Assembly: GCA_017654935.2 (NCBI GenBank)
Contig: CM065710.1
Location: 15,806,371 to 15,870,370 of the forward strand
Source: Phymorhynchus buccinoides
Lineage: Eukaryota; Mollusca; Gastropoda; Neogastropoda; Raphitomidae
DNA: 64,000 nt
Reading direction: 5' to 3'
The position numbers and the translations under genes were made by a program. Positions 34,615 to 47,275 of this stretch are shown in pieces. The notes beneath the pieces are model-generated. The model searched no databases, had not been told where the DNA came from, and saw only the letters and a list, made by a program, of their open reading frames with translations. Within the stretch, counting starts at the first letter, position 1. The number at the start of each line of letters is the position of its first letter.

Positions 34615-35320
34615 AGAGAGAGAGAGAAAACATTCCCCCCAAAAAAATTGGTCAGCACAAGCATCAAAGAATTAGATTCTTTTCAGCCGAGAAAAATCCT
34701 TCCACCCGGATTTTCACCTAACGTCCAATGTTTTGTTGACCGGGCGCGGGGGGGGGGGGGGGGGGGGGGGGGGGGAGAGAGCGCGTGCGCAACCTTCCCC
34801 CAAAAAAAATTTCAGACCTTTTCATCTACCTCACGTCACAAGTTTATTCGGCAAGGAGGGGGGCCAAAAATTTGGTCGGCCTTCCACATACATTTTTAGC
34901 TGACATCGCTACTTTTGTTGAGCGGGAGCTACTCATTTCGCCTTCCTTCGCACAATTGAAGCGAGTGAGCTAAAGCGACTTCCGGTTAACCAGTTTGAGA
35001 ATCGCCAAATAGACTTGTAGATATAAGAATACGGCAATATCGGTCCTTTACGCGGAATTTTTTTTTTTTCGCGCAAGTTTTGAAAAATGTCCGTAGATTT
35101 TCTGCGAAACGCGGAATTCTTTCATGCCTGGTTCTTTTCAAGTCTAAAACAAATTTTTATAACTAATTTTAACAAAATGCAGGACTACACTCGCAATGTC
35201 TTCAACAACATATTCCTCATAGTTAATCAATTGTGGTCAACGCAGTTAATTCTTAAAACAGTATTTTTCTCAAAACTACCAAAATTGAGATACAAGGTTT
35301 TTGAATTTCACCGACAAAAT
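34231..35320. mobile_element. TIR element X, copy 2, expanded by a poly-G-containing repeat
   Basis: ATCGTCGGTGAAATTC at 34231 and GAATTTCACCGAC ending near 35316 are the termini found at 16870-17277. The interior has AAAACCTCGTATCTTCG as in copy 1. It is enlarged by a duplicated block TTCCACCCAGATTTTCACC / TTCCACCCGGATTTTCACC (34500 and 34700), each followed by a poly-G run. Confidence 0.7.
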
Positions 35321-36263
35321 GCATTACTCTGACATCATAAGAGTCACATGCAGCAACAAAAATGATAGAAGAAAGCAATGAAATCACACTTTTTGGGGGA
35401 TAAGATTGTGCAAACCTCTCTTTATGGCACATGATCAAAACTAGTATTTTTTTTGTAAATCACAATAATTTGGCAATCGATCACAATAACAGCACAATGT
35501 CATTGTATTCTAATCACATTATGGCAAATAATGGCACCGAATTATTGATTGTAAAAACACGCAAAAATCAGGTCATAAAAAAAGTATCTATAGAATTGTT
35601 TTGTGGTAAAATTAGCAGAAAATCATCTTCAAGACATAATATAATCCTGAATTTATTGATTTTTTTTTTCAGCATGAAAAGTTTTGTATTGCAAATCAAT
35701 GGTTTATTGCCAATGTTTAAAGAAAACTTCTTTAGGTTTAAAGTGCATTGAATTAATTAATTAATATGACTGGGAATTACCATTCAACGGTCATGCATGA
35801 CTTCAAGCTCTTGTCTTTCTTCTCTATCCTAAAGTGCAGCAGAATCTTCAACGTGATGAAGTTGGCTGCCTAAGGAGAAGACGAAGAAACAAAGACAGCT
35901 TGTGTTTTCACATTATACAGCAAACAATTGGCAAACAGCAAGATGAAATCAGCATTAGTCTCAATACCAATATTAGTTTTCATAATCACAATTTAAAAAA
36001 ATTTATATTGAATCGAGGTTACAATTTATACATTTTTTAACATTAGGCTCATTGAAAATTTATACAGACCAATTTAATTATATTTAATACTTAATAAAAA
36101 TAATATTTAATATCTGCTTATATTCATACACAATCTAAAGTTCTGAATACACACGTCTATTTTATCAACATGAGGCTTTAAAGATCCTATGACGTTTATC
36201 TGTATTCTCTGCAGCTCATAACTTTTTATGCTGAGTCAGAAAATGCTTTAACAAAAATTAAAA
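35321..36263. other. AT-rich unassigned stretch
   Basis: Low-GC sequence with a 106-codon plus-strand frame (35431-35751) and a 68-codon frame (35834-36040); neither has a recognisable domain. Probably non-coding. Confidence 0.45.
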
Positions 36264-36429
36264 TACAGTGAAAATCGCTCAAGTCAAAATTGGAGGGACT
36301 GAAATTTTATTTTTGAGATAGCCAATATTTTGAGTTAAAGAAGACCTTTTAGCATAAAGGTTATTAAACTGGGACCAGACAACTACTGTGAGTTATCCAG
36401 TGTTTTTGAGTTAGCAGGAATCCACTGTA
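36264..36429. mobile_element. pogo/Tigger-like MITE
   Basis: TA, then CAGTGAAAATCGCTCAAGTC at 36266; the right end is TTTTGAGTTAGCAGGAATCC then ACTG and TA. TIR sequence and TA target are of the Tigger/pogo kind. 162 bp between the TA sites. Confidence 0.75.
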
Positions 36430-36546
36430 TGGAAATCGTTTAGCACCTTTGAGATTATAATTATAAAAAAATACATAATGAATGAAAACGAAGAGACAAT
36501 GAAATCTGCTCTACTTCAGGCATCTTTAAAAAAAAAAACTAACCCG

Positions 36547-36690
36547 GGGAATAGGGCATTTGCCACGTGAGGGCGACCTTGAATTTCACCGAGTTGAATT
36601 AGAAAGGTCAGCGTAACTCGGGCAGAACGAGTGTGGGCAAATTAGTAGTCTAGTACAGAGAACGAACACTCGTGGCAAATGCCCTATTTG
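36547..36690. mobile_element. Small TIR element
   Basis: AATAGGGCATTTGCCACG and its inverse CGTGGCAAATGCCCTATT bound a 140-bp unit. No target duplication resolved. Confidence 0.65.
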
Positions 36691-36865
36691 TGTATGATAA
36701 GTCGAAGGAGGGCGACAGACAAAGTTGAGTTTTGACAAGCCTATCTCCGTTTCAAAAACTGAAAAAGAAAACTCTTCTTCTTCATTACCCTCCTTCTGGG
36801 GCAGTGGGTGGATGCTTCGTGCCTCCATACAGGGAGCTGGGCGACCCCGCCCCCCTCCACGAATC

Positions 36866-37181
36866 TCTCCCCGGGGAGGTCTTTTCGTAAAAATAGTTCC
36901 CCCACTTTCTGGAAGTTCTGTGCTTGTAACTTCCTCTAATCTGCCACTCTCTTTGACTCTGCCTTTTTCCTTTTGCTTTCTGTCATCTACTATCTTTCAG
37001 ACTTATTGGCCCATTCTCCCGCCAATAATTTTTCTTTTTTTTTTCTTTTCTCCTTTGAGCTCCTCTGAAATCGGAATGTGTCGGCTGTACGCAGCGGGGA
37101 GACCAACGAAAACTGAAAACCGGACACATAAGTACCTTACCCATTATGGCCATTTTGGCCTGGGAACGCAGAAGAAGAAGA
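36866..37181 (+). mobile_element. Retroposon R, copy 3 (type A)
   Basis: CCGGGGAGGTCTTTT...TAGTTCCCCCAC through GAAATCGGAATGTGTCGG to GCCTGGGAACGCAG and GAAGAAGAAG. The 5' end is altered (CCCCGGGGAGG in place of CGTGGGGATACC). A 199-codon frame running through it is not conserved in the other copies. Confidence 0.75.
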
Positions 37182-37751
37182 TGACCCTCCTCCGACCCAT
37201 GGGTCATACCACTAACAGTAATACCCAGGTTAGTTTCTGCATTTTGGGTCAGCAGTCATCAACTAGTTTTTCAAAACTAAAACAGTCGAAGCGAGCAAGA
37301 GCCATGGATATAACAAGAGCTTGAGATATTGTGCGTGAGAGAACCAGTTAATTAAAAATTTTTTTATTATTTTTAATCCGTATTTGACCTCCACATTATA
37401 GCGAAGGAGGCAAGTGCTATTCTGGAAGAAAAAAAAGGACTGGAATTTGGGTGATAATGCAAATGGCATGCCCAAAGCGCTTTGTTTGAGATCTATTAGA
37501 GATAATATTTTGTGTGGAAAGATTAGTGAGACCAAAATAAAAACTTGAGAAAGTATTTTTCATGGCACAAAGTATACAAAAGTTATATGAAAGATATCAC
37601 ATTTTTAAAAATAAAAAGGATTTTTTTTCTCTAACTTATATGGTAGATCACATTTGGGAAAATAAAATAAACAAACTATGAATTGTCTCAACTGGATAAT
37701 ATTTTTGAACCCCCCTACCCCCCCCCCCCCCCCCCCCCCACCACACACACA
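37182..37751. other. Unassigned, ends in poly-C
   Basis: No gene recognised; an AT-rich stretch and a poly-C run (37717-37739) followed by CACACA. Confidence 0.5.
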
Positions 37752-38215
37752 GCACCTTATGCATAAGCAAAGATATTCTAAAAGGGTAAGATGGATTACT
37801 TAAAAGCTCGGCGAACCGGGCTGATAAGAGTTATCGTTAGTGCGGACGTGTACACTATTCACAGTGGAGGCTATCCAAAAACCTCGGACTGGAACTTGAA
37901 CGGAGAATTCAACTGGCCTATCGACGTGTAAAATGTGTCACGTTTAAAAGGGACATAACCAGTGTTTCTGTCCTCACTACTCATATAGGGAAAAGAGACC
38001 AGGGACGGTATTCATGTCGAGATAGCATGAGACTTAGCATGATGCTAACTTAGAAGCTCTTCCAATGTCCTATAGGATTTAATAGGACTTTTGGAAGAGC
38101 TTCTAAGTTAGCATCATGCTAAGTCTCATGCTATCTCGACATGAATACCGTCCCAGATGTTTATCTTCCCCTGTACAGTCTTTGGCATAAGTCCAAGCGT
38201 TCAGCCCAATTTTCT
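37752..38215. repeat. Dispersed repeat D1, copy 2, with nested foldback
   Basis: Inverse of 6360-6790: GATATTCTAAAAGGGTAAG and GGCGAACCGGGCTGATAAG on the left, CTTCCCCTGTACAGTC on the right. Split by Harbinger-like element H copy 2. Confidence 0.78.
38000..38156. mobile_element. Harbinger-like foldback MITE H, copy 2
   Basis: 151 bp (38003-38153), GGACGGTATTCATGTCGAG to CTCGACATGAATACCGTCC, flanked by CAG. Nearly identical to copies 3 and 4. The empty site is seen in D1 copy 1 at about 6540-6550. Confidence 0.88.
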
Positions 38216-38227
38216 AAAACATAAACA

Positions 38228-39186
38228 TACAGTGGATAAAAAGGGGATGAAGAAAAAGGTACCTGTAGACATGCATTTCATCTTTTATAAACATACCGTA
38301 AAATGCGGACTATAAGCCGCTACTTTTTTCCTCAACTTTGTCTCATGCGGCTTATAGACTGATGCGGCTTATCTGTGACATTTTGTTTTTTCATTTTTTC
38401 ATTCTACATTGATCAGTATGATTAAATCTGTTTCTGGCCACTTTCTTCAGCCTATTTTGAGCTTCTTTAGACTCAGAATTGTTTTTGGTAATCAATAGAT
38501 TAAAATCTCACGTTCAAAGTGTCTGAGAACATTACATACATGTATTTATGTTCTGATAGGAGAATTTCTATATTTGTGTTGGTTTGTACACATACATTTT
38601 TGTCTGCGGCTTATAAACTGGTGGGGCTTATATGTGAATAAATTCCTAATATTTTGTCAATTTAAGGGATGCAGTTTATATACAGGTGCGTCTTATAGTC
38701 CAGTTTTTACGGTACAGTGCGTTTACCTTTCAAATTTGTTAATGAATTCATAAAAACTTGAACAGAACATGTATTTCTAAAGGTACAATGTAGACATATG
38801 TGTTTCATCTTTTATATAAATATACAGTGCGTTTACCTTTCAAATGTGTCAATGAATTCATAGAAACTTGAACAGAACATGTATTTCTAAAGGTACATGT
38901 AAACATATGTGTTTCATCTTTTATATAAATATACAGTGCGTTTACCTTTCAAATTTGTCAGTGAATTCATAGAAACTTGAAGAGAACATGTATTTTTAAA
39001 GGTGCCTGTAGACATTTGTATTTTATCTTTTATATATATATATACAGTGCGTTTACCTTTCAAATTTGTCAATGAATTCATAGAAACTTGAAGAGAACAT
39101 GTATTTTTAAAAGGTGCCTGTAGACATCGGTATTTCATCTTTTATAAATATATACAGTGCGTTTGCCTTTCAAATGTGTCAATGAA
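38228..39186 (+). repeat. 110-bp tandem repeat, about 5 units, split by a MITE
   Basis: TACAGTGCGTTTACCTTTC recurs at about 38713, 38823, 38932, 39043 and 39155; TTTCATCTTTTATA closes each unit. An earlier partial unit at 38228-38293 is separated from the rest by the TA-flanked element at 38294-38714. Confidence 0.9.
38294..38714. mobile_element. TA-flanked TIR element (CCGTAAAATGCGG type), copy 1
   Basis: TA, CCGTAAAATGCGGACTATA at the left; TATAGTCCAGTTTTTACGG then TA at the right. Internal GCGGCTTATAGACTGATGCG repeats. 417 bp between the TA sites. A second copy is at 60708-61092. Confidence 0.82.
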
Positions 39187-39318
39187 TTAAAGACCCTCCA
39201 CGTCACGTGTCACATTCCCTCTTATGCTAGGAAGATTTCTTAAGATTCCTTACTAGCTATAAGAGGGAAAACGCGTTAAAAACCGTGATTTTGACACGTG
39301 ACGTGCGGGGGTCTTTAA
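39187..39318. mobile_element. TTAA-type foldback MITE P4, copy 2
   Basis: TTAA, AGACCCTCCACGTCACGTG at the left; CACGTGACGTGCGGGGGTCT then TTAA at the right. 132 bp, almost fully palindromic ends. Confidence 0.8.
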
Positions 39319-39764
39319 TACAAGAACAGAACATGGTAGAAGAAGTACAAGTAAAAAAGCGTTCCGAATAATTAACAACCGACATGAAATTGAAATCACA
39401 CTGAACACACACACACACACACACAAAAAACAGGCACATACACACAAAACCCAAACCAAAGCATATACAGACACAAACTTGCACATGTGTATGCATGCAA
39501 ACACACATACAGAAACGGAGAAAGAGGGGGGGTGGGGCGTGGAAAAGAGAGAAAAGAAATAATTAGACAGACAGCTATGTCTCCCACTGGCCAAACATCC
39601 ACACAGAGAGACAGGGGAGCGGAAAGAAATAATTAGAAATAATTAGACAGACAGCTATGTCTCCCACTGGCCAAACATCTACACAGACAGACAGGGGAGC
39701 GGAAAGAACGCTGCACTCAGAATGCACACTCGAGAATCCACGATTGGGTCAAACGGATGAAGTC
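39319..39764. other. CA microsatellite and local duplication downstream of SQOR
   Basis: A CA tract at 39403-39424. A block (AATTAGACAGACAGCTATGT plus CTCCCACTGGCCAAACATC) is duplicated at 39562-39600 and 39640-39679. No gene seen. Confidence 0.6.
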
Positions 39765-39991
39765 TACCGTATTTTACGGACTATAAGGCGAGAGATACTC
39801 CCCCCCCCCTCCCCCCCCCCCCCCCCCCCCCCCCGCCGCCCGACAGAGACACAAACTTGCACATAGGTATGCATGCAAACACACACACATGAGCACCTTA
39901 TAATGTGACTGGTAATAAAGTAAAAAACCGTAATAACAACTATTTTGTGTAAAATTTGGGGGGTGCGCCTTATTGTCCGTAAAGAGCGGTA
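39765..39991. mobile_element. TA-flanked TIR element with captured flanking sequence
   Basis: TA, CCGTATTTTACGGACTATAA at the left; GCGCCTTATTGTCCGTAAAG and GCGG-TA at the right. The centre holds a poly-C run (39800-39834) and GACACAAACTTGCACATAGG, a near copy of 39471-39490. Lies about 50 bp beyond the SQOR stop codon and probably within its 3' UTR. Confidence 0.72.
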
Positions 39992-40044
39992 CATGTCTCT
40001 CTCTCTCTCTCTGGGTCAGCACAACAACGCCCAGTCTTCACATT

Positions 40045-40105
40045 TCAACGACCCATTCCCAGTCGCATCATTTTGCGGAAAATGGCCGGTCCCCGCCACA
40101 AGCCC
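40045..40105 (-). CDS. SQOR: Sulfide:quinone oxidoreductase, last exon (C-terminus)
   Basis: This is the final coding exon of SQOR, read on the minus strand. It follows a T-rich acceptor (TTTTTTTTACAG at the 40106 side) and begins with one base that completes the split Lys codon left by the exon at 41832-42010. It then encodes GLWRGPAIFRKMMRLGMGR and TGA (40045-40047). Animal SQORs end in a closely similar segment (RGYWGGPAFLRKL...LGM in human), which gives the identification. This C-terminal helix region belongs to the membrane-associating end of the enzyme, by knowledge of the family. The phase match (2+1) and the correct position of the stop support the call. The 3' UTR continues to the left, through a GA tract, toward the TIR element at 39765-39991. 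I did not find a clear polyadenylation signal. Confidence 0.92.
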
Positions 40106-40189
40106 CTGTAAAAAAAACACAACAACAACAAATGAATAAGTAAAAAACACAAAAAACAAGAAGAGCTAATTAAAGAAATAAACAAAGTA

Positions 40190-41365
40190 AAACAAATAAT
40201 GAAACTTAATTAACTCGAAAAGTGTGTATAGTATTTCTATCACACCACAGGGCTGGGTGTAAAAAAAAAAATGTATGCTTATCTCATTACCATGTATAAA
40301 ATAAAATTTCGTTTCACTCAAAAAAAGTGTGCATAGTAAATTTCTATCACACACACAGGGCTGGGTGTAAAAAAAAAAAGTATGTATACTTATCTCATTA
40401 CCCTGTATAAATAAAATTTTGTTTCACTCAAAAAGTGTGCATAGTATTTCTATCACACCACAGGGCTGGGTGTAAAAAAAAAGTATGTATACTTATCTCA
40501 TTACCGCTGTATAAATAAAATTTCGTTTGTTCGTATCATAATGAAATAAAGGTCTGTCAAATTCCAACAAAATTCGTTTAACTCAAAAAGTGTGTATAGT
40601 ATTTATTTATATCACACCACAGGGCTGGGTGTAAAAAAAAGTATGTATACTTATCTCATTACCCTGTATAAAATAAAATTTTGTTCGTTCGTATCATAAT
40701 GAAATAAAGGTCTGTCAAATTCCAACAAAATTCGTTTAACTCAAAAAGTGTGTATAGTATTTCTATCACACCACAGGGCTGGGTGTAAAAAAAGCATACA
40801 TACTTATCTCATTACCCTGTACAAATAAAATTTCGTTTCGTTCGTATCATAAGGAAATAAAGGTCTGTCACAATCCAACAAAATTCGTTTAACTCAAAAA
40901 GTGTGTATTGTATTTGTATCACACCACAGGGCTGGGTGTAAAAAAAAAAGGTATGTATACTTATCTCATTACCCTGTAAAAATAAAATTTCGTTCGTTCG
41001 TATCAAAATGAAATAAAGGTCTGTCAAATTCCAACAAAATTCGTTTAACTCAAAAAGTGTGTATAGTATTTCTATCACACCACAGGGCTGGGTGTAAAAA
41101 AAAAAGTATGTATGCTTATCTCATTACCCTGTATAAATAAAATTTTGTTTGTTCGTATCATAATGAAATAAAGGTCTGTCAAATTCCAACAAAATTCGTT
41201 TAACTCAAAAAGTGTGTACAGTATTTCTATCACACCACAGGGCTGGGTGTAAAAAAAAGTATGTATACTTATCTCATTACCCTGTATAAATAAAATTTCA
41301 TTTGTTCGCATCATAATGAAATAAAGGTCTGTCAAATTCCAACAAAATTCGTTATTGTTGTTTTT
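40190..41365 (+). repeat. Tandem repeat of about 105-160 bp in the last SQOR intron, 8 units
   Basis: Units contain ACTCAAAAAGTGTGTATAG, CACCACAGGGCTGGGTG, CTTATCTCATTACCCTG and ATAAAATTTCGTTCG; later units also have CATAATGAAATAAAGGTC. The first three units are shorter (about 105-110 bp), the later ones 150-162. The TACCCTGTATAAATAAAATTT part resembles a LINE 3' end that has been tandemly amplified. Minus-strand frames (88-123 codons) are repeat artefacts. Confidence 0.9.
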
Positions 41366-41462
41366 TCTCTGCACTTTTACAGCAATTCCTTTTATTGATT
41401 GCGTTAAAAAAACCACCACAAAAACACATGCGAGTTGCTCTTTCACACACTCTGTCCTTTAA

Positions 41463-41817
41463 TTCTTCTTCTTCTGCGTTCCCAGGCCATATGGCCATAA
41501 TGGGTAAGGTACGTATGTGTCCAGTTTTCAGTTTTCACTGGTCTCCCCGCTGCATACAGCCGACACATTCCGATTTCGGAGGAGCTCAAAGGAAAAAAAA
41601 TTATTAGGAGGATTTTTTTGGGGAAAAAAGGCAGGAGAATGGACCCTGCCAATAAGTCAGAAAGATAGTAGATGATAGAAAGCAAAGGAAAAAGGCAGAG
41701 TCAAAGAGAGAGTGAGAGTGGCAGATTAGAGGAAGTTACAAGCACAGAACTTCCAGAAGGTTGGGGAACTATTTTTATGAAAGACCCCCCCCCCCCCCCC
41801 CCCCGGTATCCCCACGG
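41463..41817 (-). mobile_element. Retroposon R, copy 4 (type A), beside the SQOR exon 41832-42010 donor
   Basis: Inverse orientation, so same strand as SQOR: TTCTTCTTCTTCTGCG tail complement at 41463, GGCCATATGGCCATAATGG, then the 5' end GGTATCCCCACGG at 41805-41817, preceded by a poly-C run. In transcript sense the retroposon begins about 14 bases after the splice donor at 41831. Confidence 0.85.
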
Positions 41818-41830
41818 AGAGGACTACTCA

Positions 41831-42031
<201 letters not shown>

Positions 42032-42034
42032 TTA

Positions 42035-44031
<1,997 letters not shown>

Positions 44032-44060
44032 CTGAAAACAATAAAGATAATTTTTTTGTG

Positions 44061-44643
44061 CACCCACAGAGCTTAATCTAGGATTTCTGAAAAAGAGGGG
44101 CAGTCCCCCCCTCATATCAAAAAAATGGGGGCACTCCCCCCTATCCACTTTTTCAACCAGTCATTATGGAACTGATGTTCCTTTGCACTGCCACTGTTGT
44201 CATTCTTTTCCGACGTTTTAGATGTAGAAGCCTTTTCTTCGAGGTCTTCACACTCGCTTGGAACAGGATTTTTTTTTTTTCACTTTGCCTCCGCGAAAAT
44301 CAAAATCAAACTTCATTTTGAAGAACATTCAAGATGGCGGTGCGAAACTCTCGCAACTTCCTGTCGGTAGAACGAGAAGAACGCGATTGGCTGATTAACA
44401 CTAATATTTTGTCAAGAACCAATGAAATGTCGAGAAATCCTTCACTCCTGCTCGATACTTTCAGTTTGTCCAGACGACGGGTTTAGCAGACGACGAAGGT
44501 CTTCCCGCATCGATCGGTAAAAACTGCGGGCCGTTCTGCAAATGTGCGGGACTCGGCCCGCTCCCCGCGCCGATTATCGCGGGAATGAACACAATTTCGG
44601 GGGATTTTACCAATCCCACGCTCTAGATTAAACTCTGCACCCA
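44061..44643. mobile_element. hAT-like element with 6-bp duplication, copy 1
   Basis: Element 44067-44637 with termini CAGAGCTTAATCTAG and CTAGATTAAACTCTG, flanked by CACCCA (44061-44066 and 44638-44643). 571 bp; no transposase recognised. CAGA-type ends with a 6-bp duplication resemble the hAT6 group; class is inference. Confidence 0.7.
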
Positions 44644-44697
44644 TCGCACTGAAAACAATAAAGATTTTTTTTATATTTTTAAGACATTTTATTATTT

Positions 44698-45105
44698 TTA
44701 CCTCTTTCACCGCCAATGTCGCATTTTAGCACCACAATGGTTTAACACCCAGGGACGGTATTCATGTCGAGATAGCATGAGACTTAGCATGATGCTAACT
44801 TAGAAGCTCTTCCAATGTCCTATAGGATTTAATAGGACTTTTGGAAGAGCTTCTAAGTTAGCATCATGCTAAGTCTCATGCTATCTCGACATGAATACCG
44901 TCCCAGGTCACTAAAAGGCATCAAATCAGGAACCTGTTATCCAAAGACCCTATTTTTAAAAATTAATTTTGGGAGGTAAGAATAGGCCTAATGGTACATA
45001 ATTGTCACAGAGGAATTCGCAACATTGCAGATATTTTCTTTTCTTTACCCAGTTAAGCTTAATGGTATTTTTTGGCTGAAAAATGGCTGGTAGCGAAAGG
45101 GTTAA
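44698..45105. mobile_element. piggyBac-like MITE P1, copy 8, with nested foldback
   Basis: Left end CTCTTTCACCGCC (TTAA decayed to TTAC), right end GGTAGCGAAAGGG then TTAA (45102-45105). Split after TTTAACACC by element H copy 3. Confidence 0.83.
44750..44906. mobile_element. Harbinger-like foldback MITE H, copy 3
   Basis: 151 bp (44753-44903), identical ends to copy 2, flanked by CAG. The empty site is visible in other P1 copies as ACACCCATGTCACT. Confidence 0.9.
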
Positions 45106-45208
45106 TTGTGCTTTGAAAAATAACCGACACACACATTTTATTTTGCTCAATTGCTTCAACTATGTTCCTGAAGACTTTGAGACCAAGCCTAAATTCTTAT
45201 CCTTGTAA

Positions 45209-45604
45209 AATAAAGTATATGATGTTTGAAGTTTCGGTAAAGGTCAAGATGTGCCACCCCCCTTGCATTTCTCGGTTAATTGTATTTTTCCGTTTTTGCC
45301 TTTCTTGCCATACATAAAGCTGTATTTTAGGAACATTTTCAGCTAATTCTCTTTTTGGAATACTAACCCTATCCCTAACCCTATAAGACGGAAAAACGCA
45401 ACGAACCACAACTGTGACAAATGTGGGAGGTAGGGTTAGGCTTAGGGCTAGGGTTAGGATTCCAAAAAGGTTATTAGCTAAAAAATACAGCTTTATGTAT
45501 GGTAAGAAAGGCAAAAACGGAAAAATACAATTAACCGAGAAATGTAGGGGGGGGGGGGGCACATCTTGACCTTTACCAATAAAGTATATGAAGTTTGAAG
45601 TTTC
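45209..45604. mobile_element. Foldback element FB1, copy 2, with 27-bp flanking repeats
   Basis: GGTAAAGGTCAAGATGTGCC at 45236; GGCACATCTTGACCTTTACC ending at 45577; 342 bp with CCCTATCCCTAACCC and TAGGGTTAGG near the centre. Flanked by 27-bp direct repeats differing by one base (45209-45235 and 45578-45604; AATAAAGTATATGATG / ...GAAG). Confidence 0.8.
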
Positions 45605-45881
45605 TACTCAGTACAGGCATTTCGCAGACAAAATGATAATTTTCTCTAAATTATCACAATAAGCAATCGGGTGATTATGTTCACTGGAATATGATTTCAT
45701 GAGTGTCTTAACCCTTTGAACGCCAGACATTTTTCAGCCAAAAAAACTTACCTGGGTAGAGAAAAGATTTCGTCTGCAACACTGAGGATTCTTCTGTGTC
45801 GTGCATAAAATAGGGCCTATCCTTACCTCCCAAAATTAAGAAGATAGGATAATTAGTTAACAGACCGTCATTTGATGCTTT

Positions 45882-46863
45882 TTAACCCTTTCACCGCCAG
45901 CCACATTTTAGCCAAAAATGTCCACTAAGTTTACCTGGGTAGAGAACAAAATCTATCTGCAGTATTGGGGATTCTTCTGTGACATATACAGAATAAGGTC
46001 TACCCTTACTTCCCAAAACTAAGACAATAAGGTCTTTGGACAATATACCCCAATTTGATGCCTTTTAGTGACATACAGTGGAGTCCAACTATAATGAACT
46101 CGCTTTTAACGAAATTTCGAGATTAACGAACTGACTTCAATTTCCCGGCAAATGCCCTTCTATTTGTCACTTGCAAAGCCATGGGTATAATGAACAAAAA
46201 ATCCTTTTGAAATAACGAACACCCGCTTTTTACGAACACATGTTCTACACCCCAGGCTAATTTTATTTACTTGGAAAAATAGCCTATAACGAACTCAGCC
46301 TGTGCGATGCGCTGCAAAAACCTAGGCCTTCAAACTCCAAGCTAGAACGTGTTGTCAAGAGGAAGGAAGTTGGAAAATATTAACTGCGCATGCGTGAACT
46401 CATTTAGATTCACACTGGGTCGTCTGCTAGGCCTAGGTTTCCTACAGATCATTCGGTTTCTCAAGGTCGCTTTACAATTCGCGCTCAAAATAAAGATCGA
46501 AAAGTTCGTGAAAGCCTATAACAAACTAAATGTGTGTGATGTGTTGTCACTTAATGGACAGACTTGTTGAAAAGTGTGCCAAAACAGATCAGCGTCAGAC
46601 AACACTGCTGAACTTCTTCAAGCCTTGTACATCCCGTGATTAAGACAGATGATCCAAACTGGTCAAGTTTATGTTTTCGGTTATCATTGGTGAGTGTTTG
46701 AACTGTTTTTGTTTTCAACATACATTGTACATGTACATGTATAACGAAATCCTGATACAACGAACTGAGTCTGTGTTCCCTTAAAATTTGTTTTACCCGG
46801 ACTCCACTGTTGGTGTTAAATTACTGTGGTGCTAAAATGCGACTTTGGCTGTGAAAGGGTTAA
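45882..46863. mobile_element. piggyBac-like MITE P1, inner element
   Basis: TTAACCCTTTCACCGCC at 45882, right end GGCTGTGAAAGGG and TTAA (46860-46863). Itself split by a pogo-like element at 46076-46809. Confidence 0.88.
46074..46811. mobile_element. pogo/Tigger-like element inside P1, possible transposase remnant
   Basis: TA, CAGTGGAGTCCAACTATAAT at 46076; ACCCGGACTCCACTG ending at 46809. 734 bp. Near 46555-46640 the plus strand reads DRLVEKCAKTDQRQTTLLNF then FKP and soon a stop. A basic tail with QTT..FF before the stop is like the C-termini of Tigger/jerky-type transposases, so this may be the last part of a deleted transposase gene. Upstream frames are broken. Confidence 0.65.
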
Positions 46864-46918
46864 TGACCTGGGTGTTAAATCATTGTGGTGCCAAGAGGCG
46901 ACAGTGGCGATGAAAGGG

Positions 46919-47160
46919 TTAAAGACCCACCACATCCATGAGTGAAAATCACGGGTTTCACGTGTTTCTTTCTCTCTCTTCGCTGGTAAGAAATCTTATT
47001 TTGACCAGGTGTGACTCCCATACAAATGCCCCCAAAATTGAAAACGAGACAGAGACTTTGAAGAGCAGCCTCAATTTGAATTTGGGGAATTTGTATGTGG
47101 GTCACACCTACCCAGAAAAAAACCAAGGGACTTAGTCTTGATGGGCCAGTGGGTCTTTAA
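46919..47160. mobile_element. TTAA-type MITE P4, copy 3, sharing its TTAA with P1
   Basis: TTAA (46919-46922, also the P1 right target site), AGACCCACCACATCC at the left; GCCAGTGGGTCT then TTAA (47157-47160). The interior has GTGGGTCACACCTACCCAG, repeated at 47610-47630. Confidence 0.72.
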
Positions 47161-47183
47161 ATTAAACAGTGAACACGGGTAGT

Positions 47184-47275
47184 AACATGTAAATTAGCAT
47201 AAATAACATGTAAATTAGCATAAATAACATGTAAATTAGCATAAATAACATGTAAATTAGCATAAACACTAAAAC
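47184..47275 (+). repeat. 21-bp tandem repeat, 4 copies
   Basis: AACATGTAAATTAGCATAAAT repeated. 47276-47780 is otherwise unassigned, with a CAA repeat at 47396-47417 and a duplicate of part of P4 at 47545-47665. Confidence 0.85.

Larger units (their letters stand above)
45708..46922. mobile_element. piggyBac-like MITE P1, outer element of a three-level nest
   Basis: TTAACCCTTTGAACGCC at 45708 up to GATGCTTT. It is then interrupted from 45882 to 46863 and resumes TGACCTGGGTGTTAAATC to GGCGATGAAAGGG and TTAA (46919-46922). The interruption is bounded by TTAA on both sides. Confidence 0.88.

Noticed and set aside
36725..37324. A 199-codon plus-strand gene
   Set aside because: It runs through retroposon R copy 3; the frame is not kept in the other copies.
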